Shown: positions 1-9,189 of the stretch, one piece after another
Layout: each line of letters starts with the position of its first letter
Position numbering within the stretch: the stretch's first letter is position 1
DNA from: Schoenoplectus triqueter
Lineage: Eukaryota > Streptophyta > Magnoliopsida > Poales > Cyperaceae
Length of the DNA: 64,000 nucleotides
Reading direction: 5' to 3'
Assembly (NCBI GenBank): GCA_964058805.1
Contig: CAXKVV010000411.1
Location: forward strand, 1 to 64,000
Translations under genes and position numbers: made by a program
Notes under the pieces: generated by a model
What the model saw: only the letters and a program-made list of their open reading frames with translations
Told to the model about the DNA's origin: nothing
The model's database searches: none

Positions 1-805
1 AAGAGAGGAGAGATTAAAGGAGGTGGGTGAGATGTGCCTCTTGGGTGCACTTGGTTCATATGAACCATTTCATGAACATTAGGCCGGCTCACCAAAACCG
101 AGCTCATGGCTCTTTTCTCATCTTCTTTTCTTTGAAAAGATTTGGTATATAGTATTTAATGCAAGCCATTGAGACAACACTTCTGACATGTGGGTCCGAG
201 CATTTTTGGTTCAAGCGTTTAATGTAGTCCTTTTGAAATTAATTTAAATTAATTCGGATTTTAATCAGAATTTTGTATTCCGAATTTATTTTGAATAATC
301 CCTTCATCCAAAATTCACCAAAAATTTACCAAAAATCTTATAAATCATATTAAGATTTATGATAATTTTTATTTTGATTTTTGACCCTTGGTTAATCATC
401 AATTAATTGTGTGCCCAATTAATTGATTTAATTTGTGTCAATTGATCATTTCCGGATTTCCTCGACTTTTGTAACTCCAATAATATCAAATGATATATGA
501 GAATTCTCATAATTTCATAGAGAACCCAATTCTCTCATAAAATTTGAGTTTTGAAATTTTTAACTTTGACGAGGTTTTCGATTTGAATCTCCTGAGCTTT
601 GGCAATCAATTTTTTTTTCAGAATTTCTAATTTCTTTCAATTTTATCTCCAACCCCTGGCTCTTTGGGATTGATCTGGGCTTTTTTGGACCTCTATTATG
701 ATTAATGGGTCTTTTTGGGCATTTCAGGAATACCGGGCCTCTCGGGCCTAACCCGAGTTTTAATTTTCTTTTGAATTATTCCCCGAATATTTCCAGGGGT
801 AAACA
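1..805 (-). repeat. 3' LTR of the pol-less element, partial
   Basis: It is the same sequence as 14301-15106, with one T fewer in a T-run near 610. On the element strand the LTR starts TGTTTACCCC (plus-strand end TAAACA at 805), the usual TG terminus. The remaining roughly 6 kb lies outside the window. Confidence 0.95.
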
Positions 806-821
806 AAGAGCCACCCACCAA
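806..821 (-). other. 3' LTR junction motif in the polypurine-tract position
   Basis: Read on the minus strand this is TTGGTGGGTGGCTCTT, directly upstream of the 3' LTR. The identical 16 bases stand at 44247-44262 next to the 3' LTR of the other element. It is the expected place for plus-strand priming, but it is not a clean purine run: the last five bases are CTCTT. Confidence 0.7.
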
Positions 822-1033
822 AGCGGGTCATGAACACTTTAAGAATTGAAGGGCCTGCTTTGGTGCATTCGAAGTTAACACTTATTCTTATTTTGTAGTG
901 ATTTTTGGGTTGAATCTTCTTGTGAAGGGTCTTCTCTCCAAGTGCCTTCATCTGAAGAGATTTCAGCTTCACTTCTTCATCACAAAGGTTTCTGATTTAC
1001 TTTACTCTAATAAGGTTGTCTTTGACAAAAGAT

Positions 1034-1178
1034 GCAGGACTCATGACGTTTTGAGTCTGAAGCGCTATGCCAACTCACGTCAGGACCTGCAATTATCGGA
1101 AGACAGGCTGAACTTTGTATGTCTGATCCGACCTTCTAAGTCATGAGCGTGAAGCGTTCTGCTGGCTTTTGGACTTAG
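1034..1178 (-). other. Two stem-loops with the family C loop, internal copies
   Basis: First hairpin 1034-1090: nested stems GCAGG/CCTGC (1034-1038 with 1086-1090), TGACG/CGTCA (1044-1048 with 1078-1082) and TGAGT/ACTCA (1052-1056 with 1073-1077) around a 16-nt loop, read TGGCATAGCGCTTCAG on the element strand. Second hairpin 1136-1178: CTAAGTC/GACTTAG around a related loop containing GCTTC. The same loop recurs in the LTRs of both elements. Confidence 0.6.
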
Positions 1179-2029
1179 GTCTCCAACTCCTTACTGAAGT
1201 AATCTTCGATTAGAGTTTTGTTTGAAGAGGTTTCGGCTTGAATTCTTCGTCTGACGCGATCTTCAATTGAGTATCTTCATTCCAAGAAGTTTCAACCCTA
1301 ATCTTTTATTCATTTTTTTTATTCTTTTTCTTCTATGTGTTATCCTCTAGTGGCTCGCTTACTCGAGGATCTTTCAATGAGATTTACATCAAATCTTCTT
1401 TTGACTTCATAAAACTCTACTCTTGTCTGACCATCAATGAATTTTTGCCTTCGTCTTTCTTTGCTTTTGATATTCTTTTGGCTTGCTTGCTCATATGCGT
1501 TATTCGTCCAGCGTCTCTTTTAGTCAATACCTTTGACATTGCTTCGTGGTGGGACCATGGTATTTAAAGATACCAATCCTACCTGTATTGACCTTTAGGC
1601 CAGGTACAGAGTGAACCCGTTTATCCTTTTATTACTGACGGATAAACTTGCCAGTATCAATTGTATTATGGATTCAACTGACAAAACCATTTTGTAGATA
1701 CTTCATACATATATCATTTAAAAGTGGGAGCTCACACACTCTCCCCTCATTATGTGCACTTTGCGTGCTAAAGTGGAAACTCACCGTCGCTCATCTCCGC
1801 TTATTTTATTTTGTGGAAGTGTGGTGCTTTTACGGATGAATGCACCCAACCTGCTTTGTATGACACTCTTGGTGTCGGGGACAAAGATGACAACCCCTTT
1901 TCAGAAAATATATATTTTTATTTTTTATAAAATATAGCTTCTTTTATTATTTTTATTTAACTAAAATATTTTTGTGTGTTTTATAGAGGAATATTATTTA
2001 TTATTAATATATACGAACTTTTTTATTTT

Positions 2030-2265
2030 TTTATGCCCTCAGAAGTGACTATAGATAGCCACCAATCTGCTCGACCTATCCTTTGATTTTCACCGCAGGC
2101 GACCGTGATGAGCAGCTTTCCTCATTGGGCGATACAGATAGTTTGAGGGACAAACTGCAAACCCTGTCCATTTTCATGTTTATTCTGGATCAAATGGACA
2201 AACCCAGTGGTATTTATATTATGAGCACAAACACCAAAGCTATCGCCTTTAACTCCGCATGGTTT
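2030..2265 (-). other. Conserved noncoding block downstream of the coding frame
   Basis: On the minus strand this matches 39088-39322 of the complete element closely, including the stem-loop AGTTTGtccctCAAACT. It has no open frame in common. Its preservation after loss of pol suggests a cis function such as RNA processing, packaging or plus-strand priming; the role is inferred. Confidence 0.65.
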
Positions 2266-2299
2266 TGGTCATGATTGATTTCATTATATTTTTTGGTTT

Positions 2300-2640
2300 G
2301 GGGTTTATTTAGGTCTCTTTCCATTATTATTATATATTTTTGGATTTTTGGGCTACTAAGGGTTTTATTCTATTTTTAGATTTTCGGGTCTATTGAGGCC
2401 TTTATTCTATTTTGGGTTTTCGGGCTTACTGAGACTGTTATTCTATTTTTTAGGTTTTTTGGTTTACTGAAGCTTTTATTCTATTTTTTTGTTTTTGGGC
2501 CTATTGAGGCCTTTATTTTATTTTGGGTTTTCGGACTTATTGAGGCCTTTATTCTATTTTTGGTTTTCGGGCCTATTGAGGCCTTTATTCTATTTTTTGG
2601 TTTTTAGGCCTACTGAGGCATTTATTTTATTTCTAGCACT
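2300..2640 (-). repeat. Minisatellite, about 37-40 bp unit, about 8 copies
   Basis: Imperfect tandem units on the plus strand share GGGCCTATTGAGGCCTTTAT followed by a T-rich tail. It lies just after the coding end and has no counterpart after the pol frame of the complete element. Confidence 0.85.
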
Positions 2641-2680
2641 CCATGACTAATTGTGTACGGTGGGACTAGTTCTTGATGAA

Positions 2681-5600
2681 TCACAAATCATCGTCAGATT
2701 CGTAACCCAATCCTCGAGTATTCTTCATTTTACCATCTGGGCCCATGATCATCTTCCGGGGATTGTCCCATAACCTTACAAAGGTCTTGACTTCGGCTTT
2801 CGACATGTCTCTTAGACCACCTATCCTTTGTACCAACTCATAGATTTTCTTTTCAAAGAAGTGAATAATAGTACCATTATCTTTTTCGTCGCCCGAGTCT
2901 TCTTGTTCCATCATCCATCGTTCCCAGGAATCAACACTGGAGTCTTCCTTGGACTGGGTTGAATCACTTTTATAGAAAATAATAGCTTTCTGAACTATAG
3001 GTTTTCCCTTCACATATATCAACTTTGCGGGTACCACGAAGCTTTTTAAAATTTGTATGTGATTTACCTCCCTTGGGGTCAAGTCTTTGAAGTATTTATC
3101 AGGCACCGTTGTGATAGCCAGTGACATTGCCTCATTTTTTATTTTGACATTCAATACATGATTCGAGCGATGCACTTCTTTAAGATTCCTCTTCTTAAAC
3201 TTCTTGAGAGGGTTTTGATCACTCCCGACTCCTTTTGGTTTTTCTTCTTTTTGGGTTCCCGATTCCGGGAGATGAGTCTTAATTGACTTAAGGTTGAAAA
3301 TAATCCCATCATCAGAGTCTTCATCTACCATGTCATGTGAGATAGTGCATACTCTGAATCGCACCCTCTCCTCTTGTTCTTTCGCTTCATGTGGGGCTGG
3401 GCTTTGAAGAACGTTTGGCGGGAGTTCGATTATTCCTTCTGTGTATCCTTTCTCAACCCAATCTTTAAATACCCAGCAATCCTCGATCGGGTGCCCCAAG
3501 ACTCGATGGTAAGGACAGTAATTTGAATCACTGTCTTTCTCCATCTCAGCTGGTCTTTTGCTTGTTGGCAGGATAAGTCCATTTTCTATCGCTTCTTTGA
3601 AGACTTTAGCCACCTTGTCTCTTCGAAAAGAATATGACTTGCTCTTCTTTTGTTTGAGAGTCATGTCTCGTCTGCTCTCTCTTGCGCACATGGGTTGTTT
3701 ACCTTTATCTCGGTTCTCTCCCGGGGTTCTTATTGTTTTTTCTAAGGTATTAGCGTCGCCAATGGTTATTTGAATGGCTTTGACCATTTCTAGGATTTCA
3801 TTATTTTGTACTTTTATATCTTGCATCACCTCCCATTGTTCAGCTATTTCTCTTCTGTTGACTTCTATTTGGCATCTTAATTTTTCGATTGAGGGAGGTT
3901 CTGCTACTCTGAGATCCCAAACACGGGTTCTCGAGGCATCGCACCATTGGGGCCTTGCATTTGAAGAGTTGAGACCTGAAAACACTTGATCTTCATCTCC
4001 TGGTCTGTCAGTAATGGCGAGGCACATAAGTTTATCTTCTATGTGATCGATCATATATGACGCTTCACTTTCGCTGCTTGTATCTACATCATTTTCAGGT
4101 CTTTGAAGACAACGGTAGATAATTTCTTCATCTGATTCTTTTCTTTCTGAGTTTTCAGATGATTCTTTCTCTCTTGATCTTGAATTATTCTCTGACTCTT
4201 CTTCATTTGGACTCCCGTACACCGGGATATTATGTGACGTCGTGTGTCCTGAATCTTCAGATTCCTCGGACTCTTCATTTGATGATGTCTCAATTTGAGA
4301 TGCAGTCTTGTTCTTGAGATTAAATGTAACCTCCTCATCAGAGCCGTTGCTTGAAAACTCTATTTGTGATATAGTTTTCGACTTAAGGTCAAAAATAACC
4401 TCTTCACCTGAACTTCCGTTTGACCTTTTGGTTTGAAGCGTAGTCTGAGGTTTGAAGTGAAATTTAATTTCTTCTTCTTCCTCTGAAGATGCATCATATT
4501 CGGATCCTTCAATTGGCGCAATGTTCCTTAGTGTTTTTACTGGCTCTGAGGGTTTACCCTTCTCTTTGCCTTCTTTTGATAAGAAGAATTGGGCATCGTT
4601 AAATTTTATCTCATGAACACCAAATGGTTTTAAATCTCCATTGATCCTTTTCTGCCTGCCATTATCGACGTACTTTAGGCATTGATGAAGGGTGGAAGGT
4701 ACTATTTGGTTATTGTGCAACCAAGGTCGTCCCAGTAATGCCCGATACGATGTCTCAGCATCTATTACGTAGAATTTTGTTGGAGATTTCAAGCCACCAC
4801 ATTGTAAATTCAGAGTTACTGCTCCCAAGGCCTTCTGGGAGTTTTGGTTAAACCCGTGAATAGTTACTTTTTCATCAGATAAATTCTTTACATCCAGTGC
4901 TATTGTCTTTAGGGTCTTGAGAGGCATAATGTTGATTGAAGATCCAGCATCAATCAAGATGCGACCAATTCTTTGTCCTCCACAATCTCCTGTAATGTAC
5001 AGAGGACGGTTGTGATCTGTGGTACCCATTAGGAGATCTTCATTGGTGAAGGTAATGCTTACTTCTCGTTTGGTGGCATACAATGCTTCTCGCAAGTTTT
5101 GCTCAATAAAATAAGACTTGTATTTCTCTGGATTTTGCAGAGCTTGAATTAGCACATCCCGTAGGTCTTGCGACATCATTAGTGCGTCGAATATGCTGAG
5201 CAGAGCGGGAATTTTGCGAAGATGTGCTAGGACATTGTAGTCATCGATAGTTTGCCTAGTTTTTTCGTTATTCTTGACAATATCATCTATTTCTCTAGAC
5301 CTATTATGGGCTTTTTCTTTATTTTTGTCTGAATCCTTCACGGCTTGTCTTTCAGGAATGTAAGTTCCAGAGCGTAGTACCGTCTTGCATTCTTCCTTTT
5401 TGGTACCTGAAGTGCTGGCTTCCCCTTGATGCGCTGAGAAAAGTAACTCTTGTAACATGAGCGTATCTTCTTCATCATATGTGTTATCATCATGATACAC
5501 CATGTTGCATGTTACCCTTTCATGAGAAATTGCATTTATTTGTTTGTGAGGCGTAGGATTTTGCAAAAATCCCTTGGGTAAAGTAATTTCACCATTTCGG

Positions 5601-6310
5601 ATAGATTTTTCAACCCAATCTTTGAAAACCCAACAGTCTTCTAATGTATGCCCTAATATTCTGTGATATGGGCAATAATTAGGGTTATCAGATCTTTCTG
5701 CATCTTCGGGGCGCTTGCTTACGGGTAATTCTAGCCCATTTTTCAATGCTCCCTTAAAGATTGTGAGCACCTTATCTCTTCGAAAGGAATATGGCTTGCT
5801 TTTCTTTTGTCTTAAAGTTTCAAAAGACTGAGAACTCCCTCCTATAACGGGCTTAGAATTTCTCTCGCTACTGTTATTTGTGTTGTTACCTGATACATTT
5901 GTATTGGCAACCATTTTATCCTTGAGCTTGGTGAAAGCCACCTTTGCTTCTGTCCTTCTTGGTGGTCGAGCACCCATAAAACTTGGAATGTTGGAAGACG
6001 ACATGTTTTCCATGTTGGATACTGCTCTTAGCAAATCTTTGAACGTGTTGACTTTAGTCACACCCAAGAGCATCCCCATCCATCCATCGATATTTTTCTG
6101 GATCAGGTTGATCGCCTCATCTTCGGTCAGTGTCCTGTCACATTTGATGCTGAGATTTCTCCATCTGTTGATGTAGTCCACCATGGACTCACCCTTTTTG
6201 GGCTTTGTATTTGTCAAATCGGCTATGTTCACTTTATCTGATATCATGGCGAATCTGGCCCTGAACGCATTCGCCATTTCATCCCATGTGTTTACACTTT
6301 CATTCTCCAA
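2681..6310 (-). CDS. Gag C-terminal part plus aspartic protease of the pol-less element
   Basis: This is the same reading frame as the upstream gag half, which stops at TGA 6361-6359; the first Met after the stop is at 6310. Counting from the gag Met at 8101, it holds the rest of the gag core, a zinc-knuckle-like CPYH...H...C motif (first Cys near residue 810), an aspartic protease with DAGSS (Asp near residue 1051), an acidic Ser/Glu-rich stretch with repeated EE(V/I)xFxL(K/R) motifs, and a second copy of the zinc-knuckle module (first Cys near residue 1529). It ends at a GLGY motif like the one before RT in the complete element, so pol is cleanly missing. The protease motif is intact. The product would act in particle assembly and polyprotein cleavage. 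Confidence 0.85.
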   Translation of the reverse strand: MENESVNTWDEMANAFRARFAMISDKVNIADLTNTKPKKGESMVDYINRWRNLSIKCDRTLTEDEAINLIQKNIDGWMGMLLGVTKVNTFKDLLRAVSNMENMSSSNIPSFMGARPPRRTEAKVAFTKLKDKMVANTNVSGNNTNNSSERNSKPVIGGSSQSFETLRQKKSKPYSFRRDKVLTIFKGALKNGLELPVSKRPEDAERSDNPNYCPYHRILGHTLEDCWVFKDWVEKSIRNGEITLPKGFLQNPTPHKQINAISHERVTCNMVYHDDNTYDEEDTLMLQELLFSAHQGEASTSGTKKEECKTVLRSGTYIPERQAVKDSDKNKEKAHNRSREIDDIVKNNEKTRQTIDDYNVLAHLRKIPALLSIFDALMMSQDLRDVLIQALQNPEKYKSYFIEQNLREALYATKREVSITFTNEDLLMGTTDHNRPLYITGDCGGQRIGRILIDAGSSINIMPLKTLKTIALDVKNLSDEKVTIHGFNQNSQKALGAVTLNLQCGGLKSPTKFYVIDAETSYRALLGRPWLHNNQIVPSTLHQCLKYVDNGRQKRINGDLKPFGVHEIKFNDAQFFLSKEGKEKGKPSEPVKTLRNIAPIEGSEYDASSEEEEEIKFHFKPQTTLQTKRSNGSSGEEVIFDLKSKTISQIEFSSNGSDEEVTFNLKNKTASQIETSSNEESEESEDSGHTTSHNIPVYGSPNEEESENNSRSREKESSENSERKESDEEIIYRCLQRPENDVDTSSESEASYMIDHIEDKLMCLAITDRPGDEDQVFSGLNSSNARPQWCDASRTRVWDLRVAEPPSIEKLRCQIEVNRREIAEQWEVMQDIKVQNNEILEMVKAIQITIGDANTLEKTIRTPGENRDKGKQPMCARESRRDMTLKQKKSKSYSFRRDKVAKVFKEAIENGLILPTSKRPAEMEKDSDSNYCPYHRVLGHPIEDCWVFKDWVEKGYTEGIIELPPNVLQSPAPHEAKEQEERVRFRVCTISHDMVDEDSDDGIIFNLKSIKTHLPESGTQKEEKPKGVGSDQNPLKKFKKRNLKEVHRSNHVLNVKIKNEAMSLAITTVPDKYFKDLTPREVNHIQILKSFVVPAKLIYVKGKPIVQKAIIFYKSDSTQSKEDSSVDSWERWMMEQEDSGDEKDNGTIIHFFEKKIYELVQRIGGLRDMSKAEVKTFVRLWDNPRKMIMGPDGKMKNTRGLGYESDDDL

Positions 6311-6358
6311 TGAATAATACCATTGAAAAGCAGTGCCAACTAGACTTTGAGAGAATTG

Positions 6359-6361
6359 TCA
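6359..6361 (-). other. In-frame TGA splitting the gag-protease frame
   Basis: Reading from 8101, codon 581 is TGA; the frame is open on both sides for 580 and 1225 codons. The aligned codon in the complete element is AGA (Arg). A CGA to TGA change, common at methylated CpG, is the simplest explanation. The next base is C, a context that favours readthrough, so partial readthrough cannot be excluded. Confidence 0.9.
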
Positions 6362-8101
6362 CAGCAACAGTGCGTCATTCCCGCCAGTGTTCCCACACGA
6401 GGCTACGAAGTGTGCCAAGTGTTGTTCTGGGTTTAGGTCTCTGTTTCCTTCTCCTGAGAAGACCCTGAATTTTGGTATCACATACCCTTTTGGATATTCT
6501 TCGAGATCATAAGTGGCAGGATATGGATGTCCACAGTTTCGGACAGGCGGAAGTGCATAGCCACCTCCTGCAATCTGCATCTGTTGAGCAATCATTGCTT
6601 GTATTTCTTTCTTGGTTACTCCTTGGTATTCAGGTTCAGGATTTACGTGACTATGAAAGGTCACTCTCGGGTTGCTAGGACCAGCATTGGTATTTGACCC
6701 ATCTCTTCCTTTCTGGTTTTTAGAATCGACATTGATACTTATTTGATGAGAACCCTTTACTTTGTTAGTATCAGTGTTGAGATTCATGTGCTCTTGCAAA
6801 GCCTTGATGGTGTTGGCTAGTTCTTCATTTTGCTTTAACACAGCCATCAAAAGTTCTCGTTGTTTCACAAGCTCTTCATCCTGCATCTCTATATGATTTC
6901 TCAATAATTCTATGTTGTCAAGAGGGATGCTTGTTGTTCCATGATTTTCGCATCCATCTTCGGAGTCGGAAGGAGTGTTTTCTTCGTCCCCTTCTTCTCC
7001 AAATTTGTTACTATCGATCCCTTTATTTTTTCTTGGTCTTCCTTTTCGACCATTGCCCTTACCAGTATTTGTCGTATTTGTCTGATTTTGTGGGGATTGA
7101 TCTTCAGGATCTTGAGGGTCTTCTGATGTCACAACATTGACACTGGCGTGGACTTGAGATTCTTTATTTTCTTCGAAGCTTGCGGTGACCATATAGGCCG
7201 AGAAATGTCTTCCTAGATCTCCCACATATTTGACGACCCGTCTTTTCTTTCGACTTTGATTATTCACCGAGATAGTTAAATTTTCGGATTGAATCTTGGG
7301 ACCCAACCTATTAAACACGCTATAAGAGGTGCGTTCTTCAGCCACCGGTTTTAATCGGGATTCATATTGAGTCTTAAAAGTTATAGGGACCCACTCTTGC
7401 GTGGTTTTCTGATTTCTTCCTTTTACGAGTCTCACGACTTGAGAGGCTCGACTGCGCCAATTCTGGTTTACTTGATCTTGAGAGGGAAAGTTCAACCTGG
7501 ATTTAACTGATACTCGATTCTGAGCTTGATCAGGGATCTGATATCTCAACTTTCCAGTTGTCAGGTTCCTTCTTTCTTTCAAGGTTACTGCTGAGACTGG
7601 TTGCTTCTGATTTTGTTGAGGTTTTCGTGATGAAACTTCCCAAACTTGACACTTCTGACCTCTAGAAGGGCTCTCTGCTACAACTCTTAGAACGGAGAAA
7701 GAGTTGGATACAGGGATATTTGGCCTAGCCACCAGGCGTTCTTGAGGTACTTCCCGAGTTATTTTCTGGAAAACCTTGGATGTAGAGCCAGTTTTGGGAG
7801 AGATTGCCTTCTTGGTTGGGCGTCTCCTCCTCCTTTGAGGTTCAGGAGGAGAGTTCATGATTTTGTTATCTATACCCTTCTGAGTTAGAGCAAAATAGAC
7901 TTCTTCATCTTCTTCTTCAGTTGGGGCTGCTGCGGAGATGGGAGCCACCATGGTTGAAGCCACCGCTGTTGGAGTATTGATGATGACTTCTTGCGGGATA
8001 GTCCCGAAGAAAATGAAATATTTCCCTTCAGCGCCTTGGGAAGGAGTGATAGTGCGAGAAGCCACCATTGTTGTTGTTTCGTTGCTGTTGAGATATGCCA
8101 T
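6359..8101 (-). CDS. Gag N-terminal part of the pol-less element, ended by an in-frame TGA
   Basis: The start Met at 8101 is supported by alignment with the gag start of the complete element: both share an FFGTIPQE motif about 30 residues in. The protein is basic and probably disordered at first, with Arg runs near residue 90 and an SVFNRLGP motif. A heptad-like coiled coil lies around residues 390-440, followed by the start of the gag core (GGGYALPPV, then GYVIPKFR). The frame stops at TGA 6361-6359 where the complete element has an arginine codon, and continues open beyond the stop. A pyrimidine-rich stretch ending in AG lies just before the start, as in the complete element. Confidence 0.85.
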   Translation of the reverse strand: MAYLNSNETTTMVASRTITPSQGAEGKYFIFFGTIPQEVIINTPTAVASTMVAPISAAAPTEEEDEEVYFALTQKGIDNKIMNSPPEPQRRRRRPTKKAISPKTGSTSKVFQKITREVPQERLVARPNIPVSNSFSVLRVVAESPSRGQKCQVWEVSSRKPQQNQKQPVSAVTLKERRNLTTGKLRYQIPDQAQNRVSVKSRLNFPSQDQVNQNWRSRASQVVRLVKGRNQKTTQEWVPITFKTQYESRLKPVAEERTSYSVFNRLGPKIQSENLTISVNNQSRKKRRVVKYVGDLGRHFSAYMVTASFEENKESQVHASVNVVTSEDPQDPEDQSPQNQTNTTNTGKGNGRKGRPRKNKGIDSNKFGEEGDEENTPSDSEDGCENHGTTSIPLDNIELLRNHIEMQDEELVKQRELLMAVLKQNEELANTIKALQEHMNLNTDTNKVKGSHQISINVDSKNQKGRDGSNTNAGPSNPRVTFHSHVNPEPEYQGVTKKEIQAMIAQQMQIAGGGYALPPVRNCGHPYPATYDLEEYPKGYVIPKFRVFSGEGNRDLNPEQHLAHFVASCGNTGGNDALLL

Positions 8102-8258
8102 TTCACCTACAAAACAAACAACAACTTCAACTTTATTATTTTATTTTATTATTATTATTTTTTTATTTAAGCAACCACTTAATTTACTTAATTATTCTAT
8201 TTATTTTTCCTTTCAAAGATGAGAGGAGAATCTTGGTCCCACCGGGCGTGCCAGATCC
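8102..8258 (-). other. Leader of the pol-less element with primer binding site
   Basis: It runs from the 5' LTR to gag. On the minus strand it starts GGATC and then the primer binding site. The first 60 bases align with the leader of the complete element. The end is a T-rich tract and TAG immediately before GTGAAATG, resembling a splice acceptor. Confidence 0.75.
8235..8253 (-). other. tRNA primer binding site
   Basis: Minus-strand TGGCACGCCCGGTGGGACC begins five bases after the LTR end. It is identical to the site at 29629-29647. Its complement ends in CCA and fits tRNA geometry (T-stem CCCAC, acceptor CGGGCGT, discriminator G). A tRNA-Arg primer, as reported for Ogre elements, is plausible but unchecked. 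Confidence 0.85.
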
Positions 8259-8422
8259 TGTGCGACCCTTTTTCGCGCCTCTCACCGCCCTGAAAAATGA
8301 AGTGGGCGATGAATTGCGGAAGAAGGACACGGAGATCCCTCTAAGTGTGCATCATGTATATTTATATGAATTTGGAATGCACATTTAAAGGTTTTTAGAG
8401 ATTGTGGGGTCTTTAAGATTCC

Positions 8423-8442
8423 AATGGGCGCAAGCCCCCATT
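8423..8442 (-). other. Conserved U5 hairpin
   Basis: On the minus strand the stem is AATGGG/CCCATT around loop GGCTTGCG, inside a conserved context (AGCCCAGGGTAATTAAC upstream, GGAATC downstream). The complete element has the same loop with stem GGTGGG/CCCACC, so two base pairs changed on both sides. Confidence 0.75.
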
Positions 8443-8583
8443 GTTAATTACCCTGGGCTTTGAACCCGAGGAACCTCTGATTACGAAAGGAAAAAATAAA
8501 CAGAATAGTTAAGCAATTTTAAGTGATCGTTGTGAGAGAGGGCGGAGAAGATATGAACTCTTTTTAAGGTAGTCTACACATTG

Positions 8584-8665
8584 TGAACCTCAATTAATGG
8601 CAGTTCAGACCATGAGTCTCGATTAATGGCAACTCAGACCATGAGCCTCGATTAATGGCAGCTCA
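8584..8665 (-). repeat. Stem-loop family G: three 29-bp tandem units with co-varying arms
   Basis: Plus-strand arms are TGAAC/GTTCA (8584-8588 with 8603-8607), TGAGT/ACTCA (8613-8617 with 8632-8636) and TGAGC/GCTCA (8642-8646 with 8661-8665). The 14-nt loop is almost constant (CTCGATTAATGGCA). Two stem columns change as complementary pairs while the loop varies by one base. Confidence 0.8.
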
Positions 8666-8689
8666 GACCACGTGAGTATCAGTACGCAA

Positions 8690-9169
8690 GATGTGAAGCT
8701 TGAAGCGCTATGCCAGCTCAGCATCAAGGACTGGTTATCAGAAAGACGGAGAAGATTTTGATCGTCTTTAACTGATCTTCTAGATCATGAACATGAAGCT
8801 CTATGCCAGTTCATGGACCTAGGCATTCAGATATCTCGATGATCCATATAGAGATACTGAATGGTTCCCGAGATACGAGATATTGAGTTAAGGCTCCTTA
8901 CCAACTCAAATATCAAAATCAAGGTGGACCTTCTGAGATACAAGATGTGAACGCGAGCGCTCTGCCCGCTCAACATCAAGATTCGATGAATCAAAAAGAC
9001 AGAATTTGACCCCTTTCTTGGTCTTTACTGATCTTCTAGACTATGAATCTGCAGCGTTGTGCCAATTCATAAATCTAGGAATTCAAAGTCTCGATGATCC
9101 ATATAGAGACTTGAATAATTTTTTAAGATACGAGATATTGAGTTAAGGCTCCTTACCAACTCAAATATC
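8690..9169 (-). repeat. Stem-loop families C and F in a duplicated block of about 257 bp
   Basis: Family C hairpins (loop about TGGCATAGCGCTTCAA on the element strand) lie at 8690-8725, 8786-8815 (CATGAAC/GTTCATG), 8879-8914 (GATAT plus TGAGT with ACTCA, one bulged base, ATATC), 8944-8977, 9036-9078 (CTAGA/TCTAG outside ATGAAT/ATTCAT) and 9134-9169. Family F, with loop GATGATCCATATA, lies at 8824-8863 (CATTCAG and TATCTC arms) and 9082-9115 (TTCAA and GTCTC arms). The block starting near 8771 is repeated from about 9028. Confidence 0.75.
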
Positions 9170-9189
9170 AAGATCAAGAATTGATTTTT

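Larger units (their letters stand above)
806..2680 (-). other. 3' noncoding region of the pol-less element
   Basis: No convincing gene. From the coding end leftwards it holds a minisatellite (about 2300-2640), a conserved block (2030-2265) shared with the complete element, and a second shared block (about 1590-1905). The leftmost 800 bp contains stem-loops (1034-1178) and stretches rich in GAAG/CTTC words. The antisense plant mobile domain gene of the complete element is missing here. The short plus-strand ORFs in this stretch have no recognisable domain. Confidence 0.7.

Noticed and set aside
2681..8101. A -1 or +1 frameshift between gag and protease in the pol-less element
   Set aside because: Codon counting from 8101 shows both halves are in one frame; only a TGA codon separates them.
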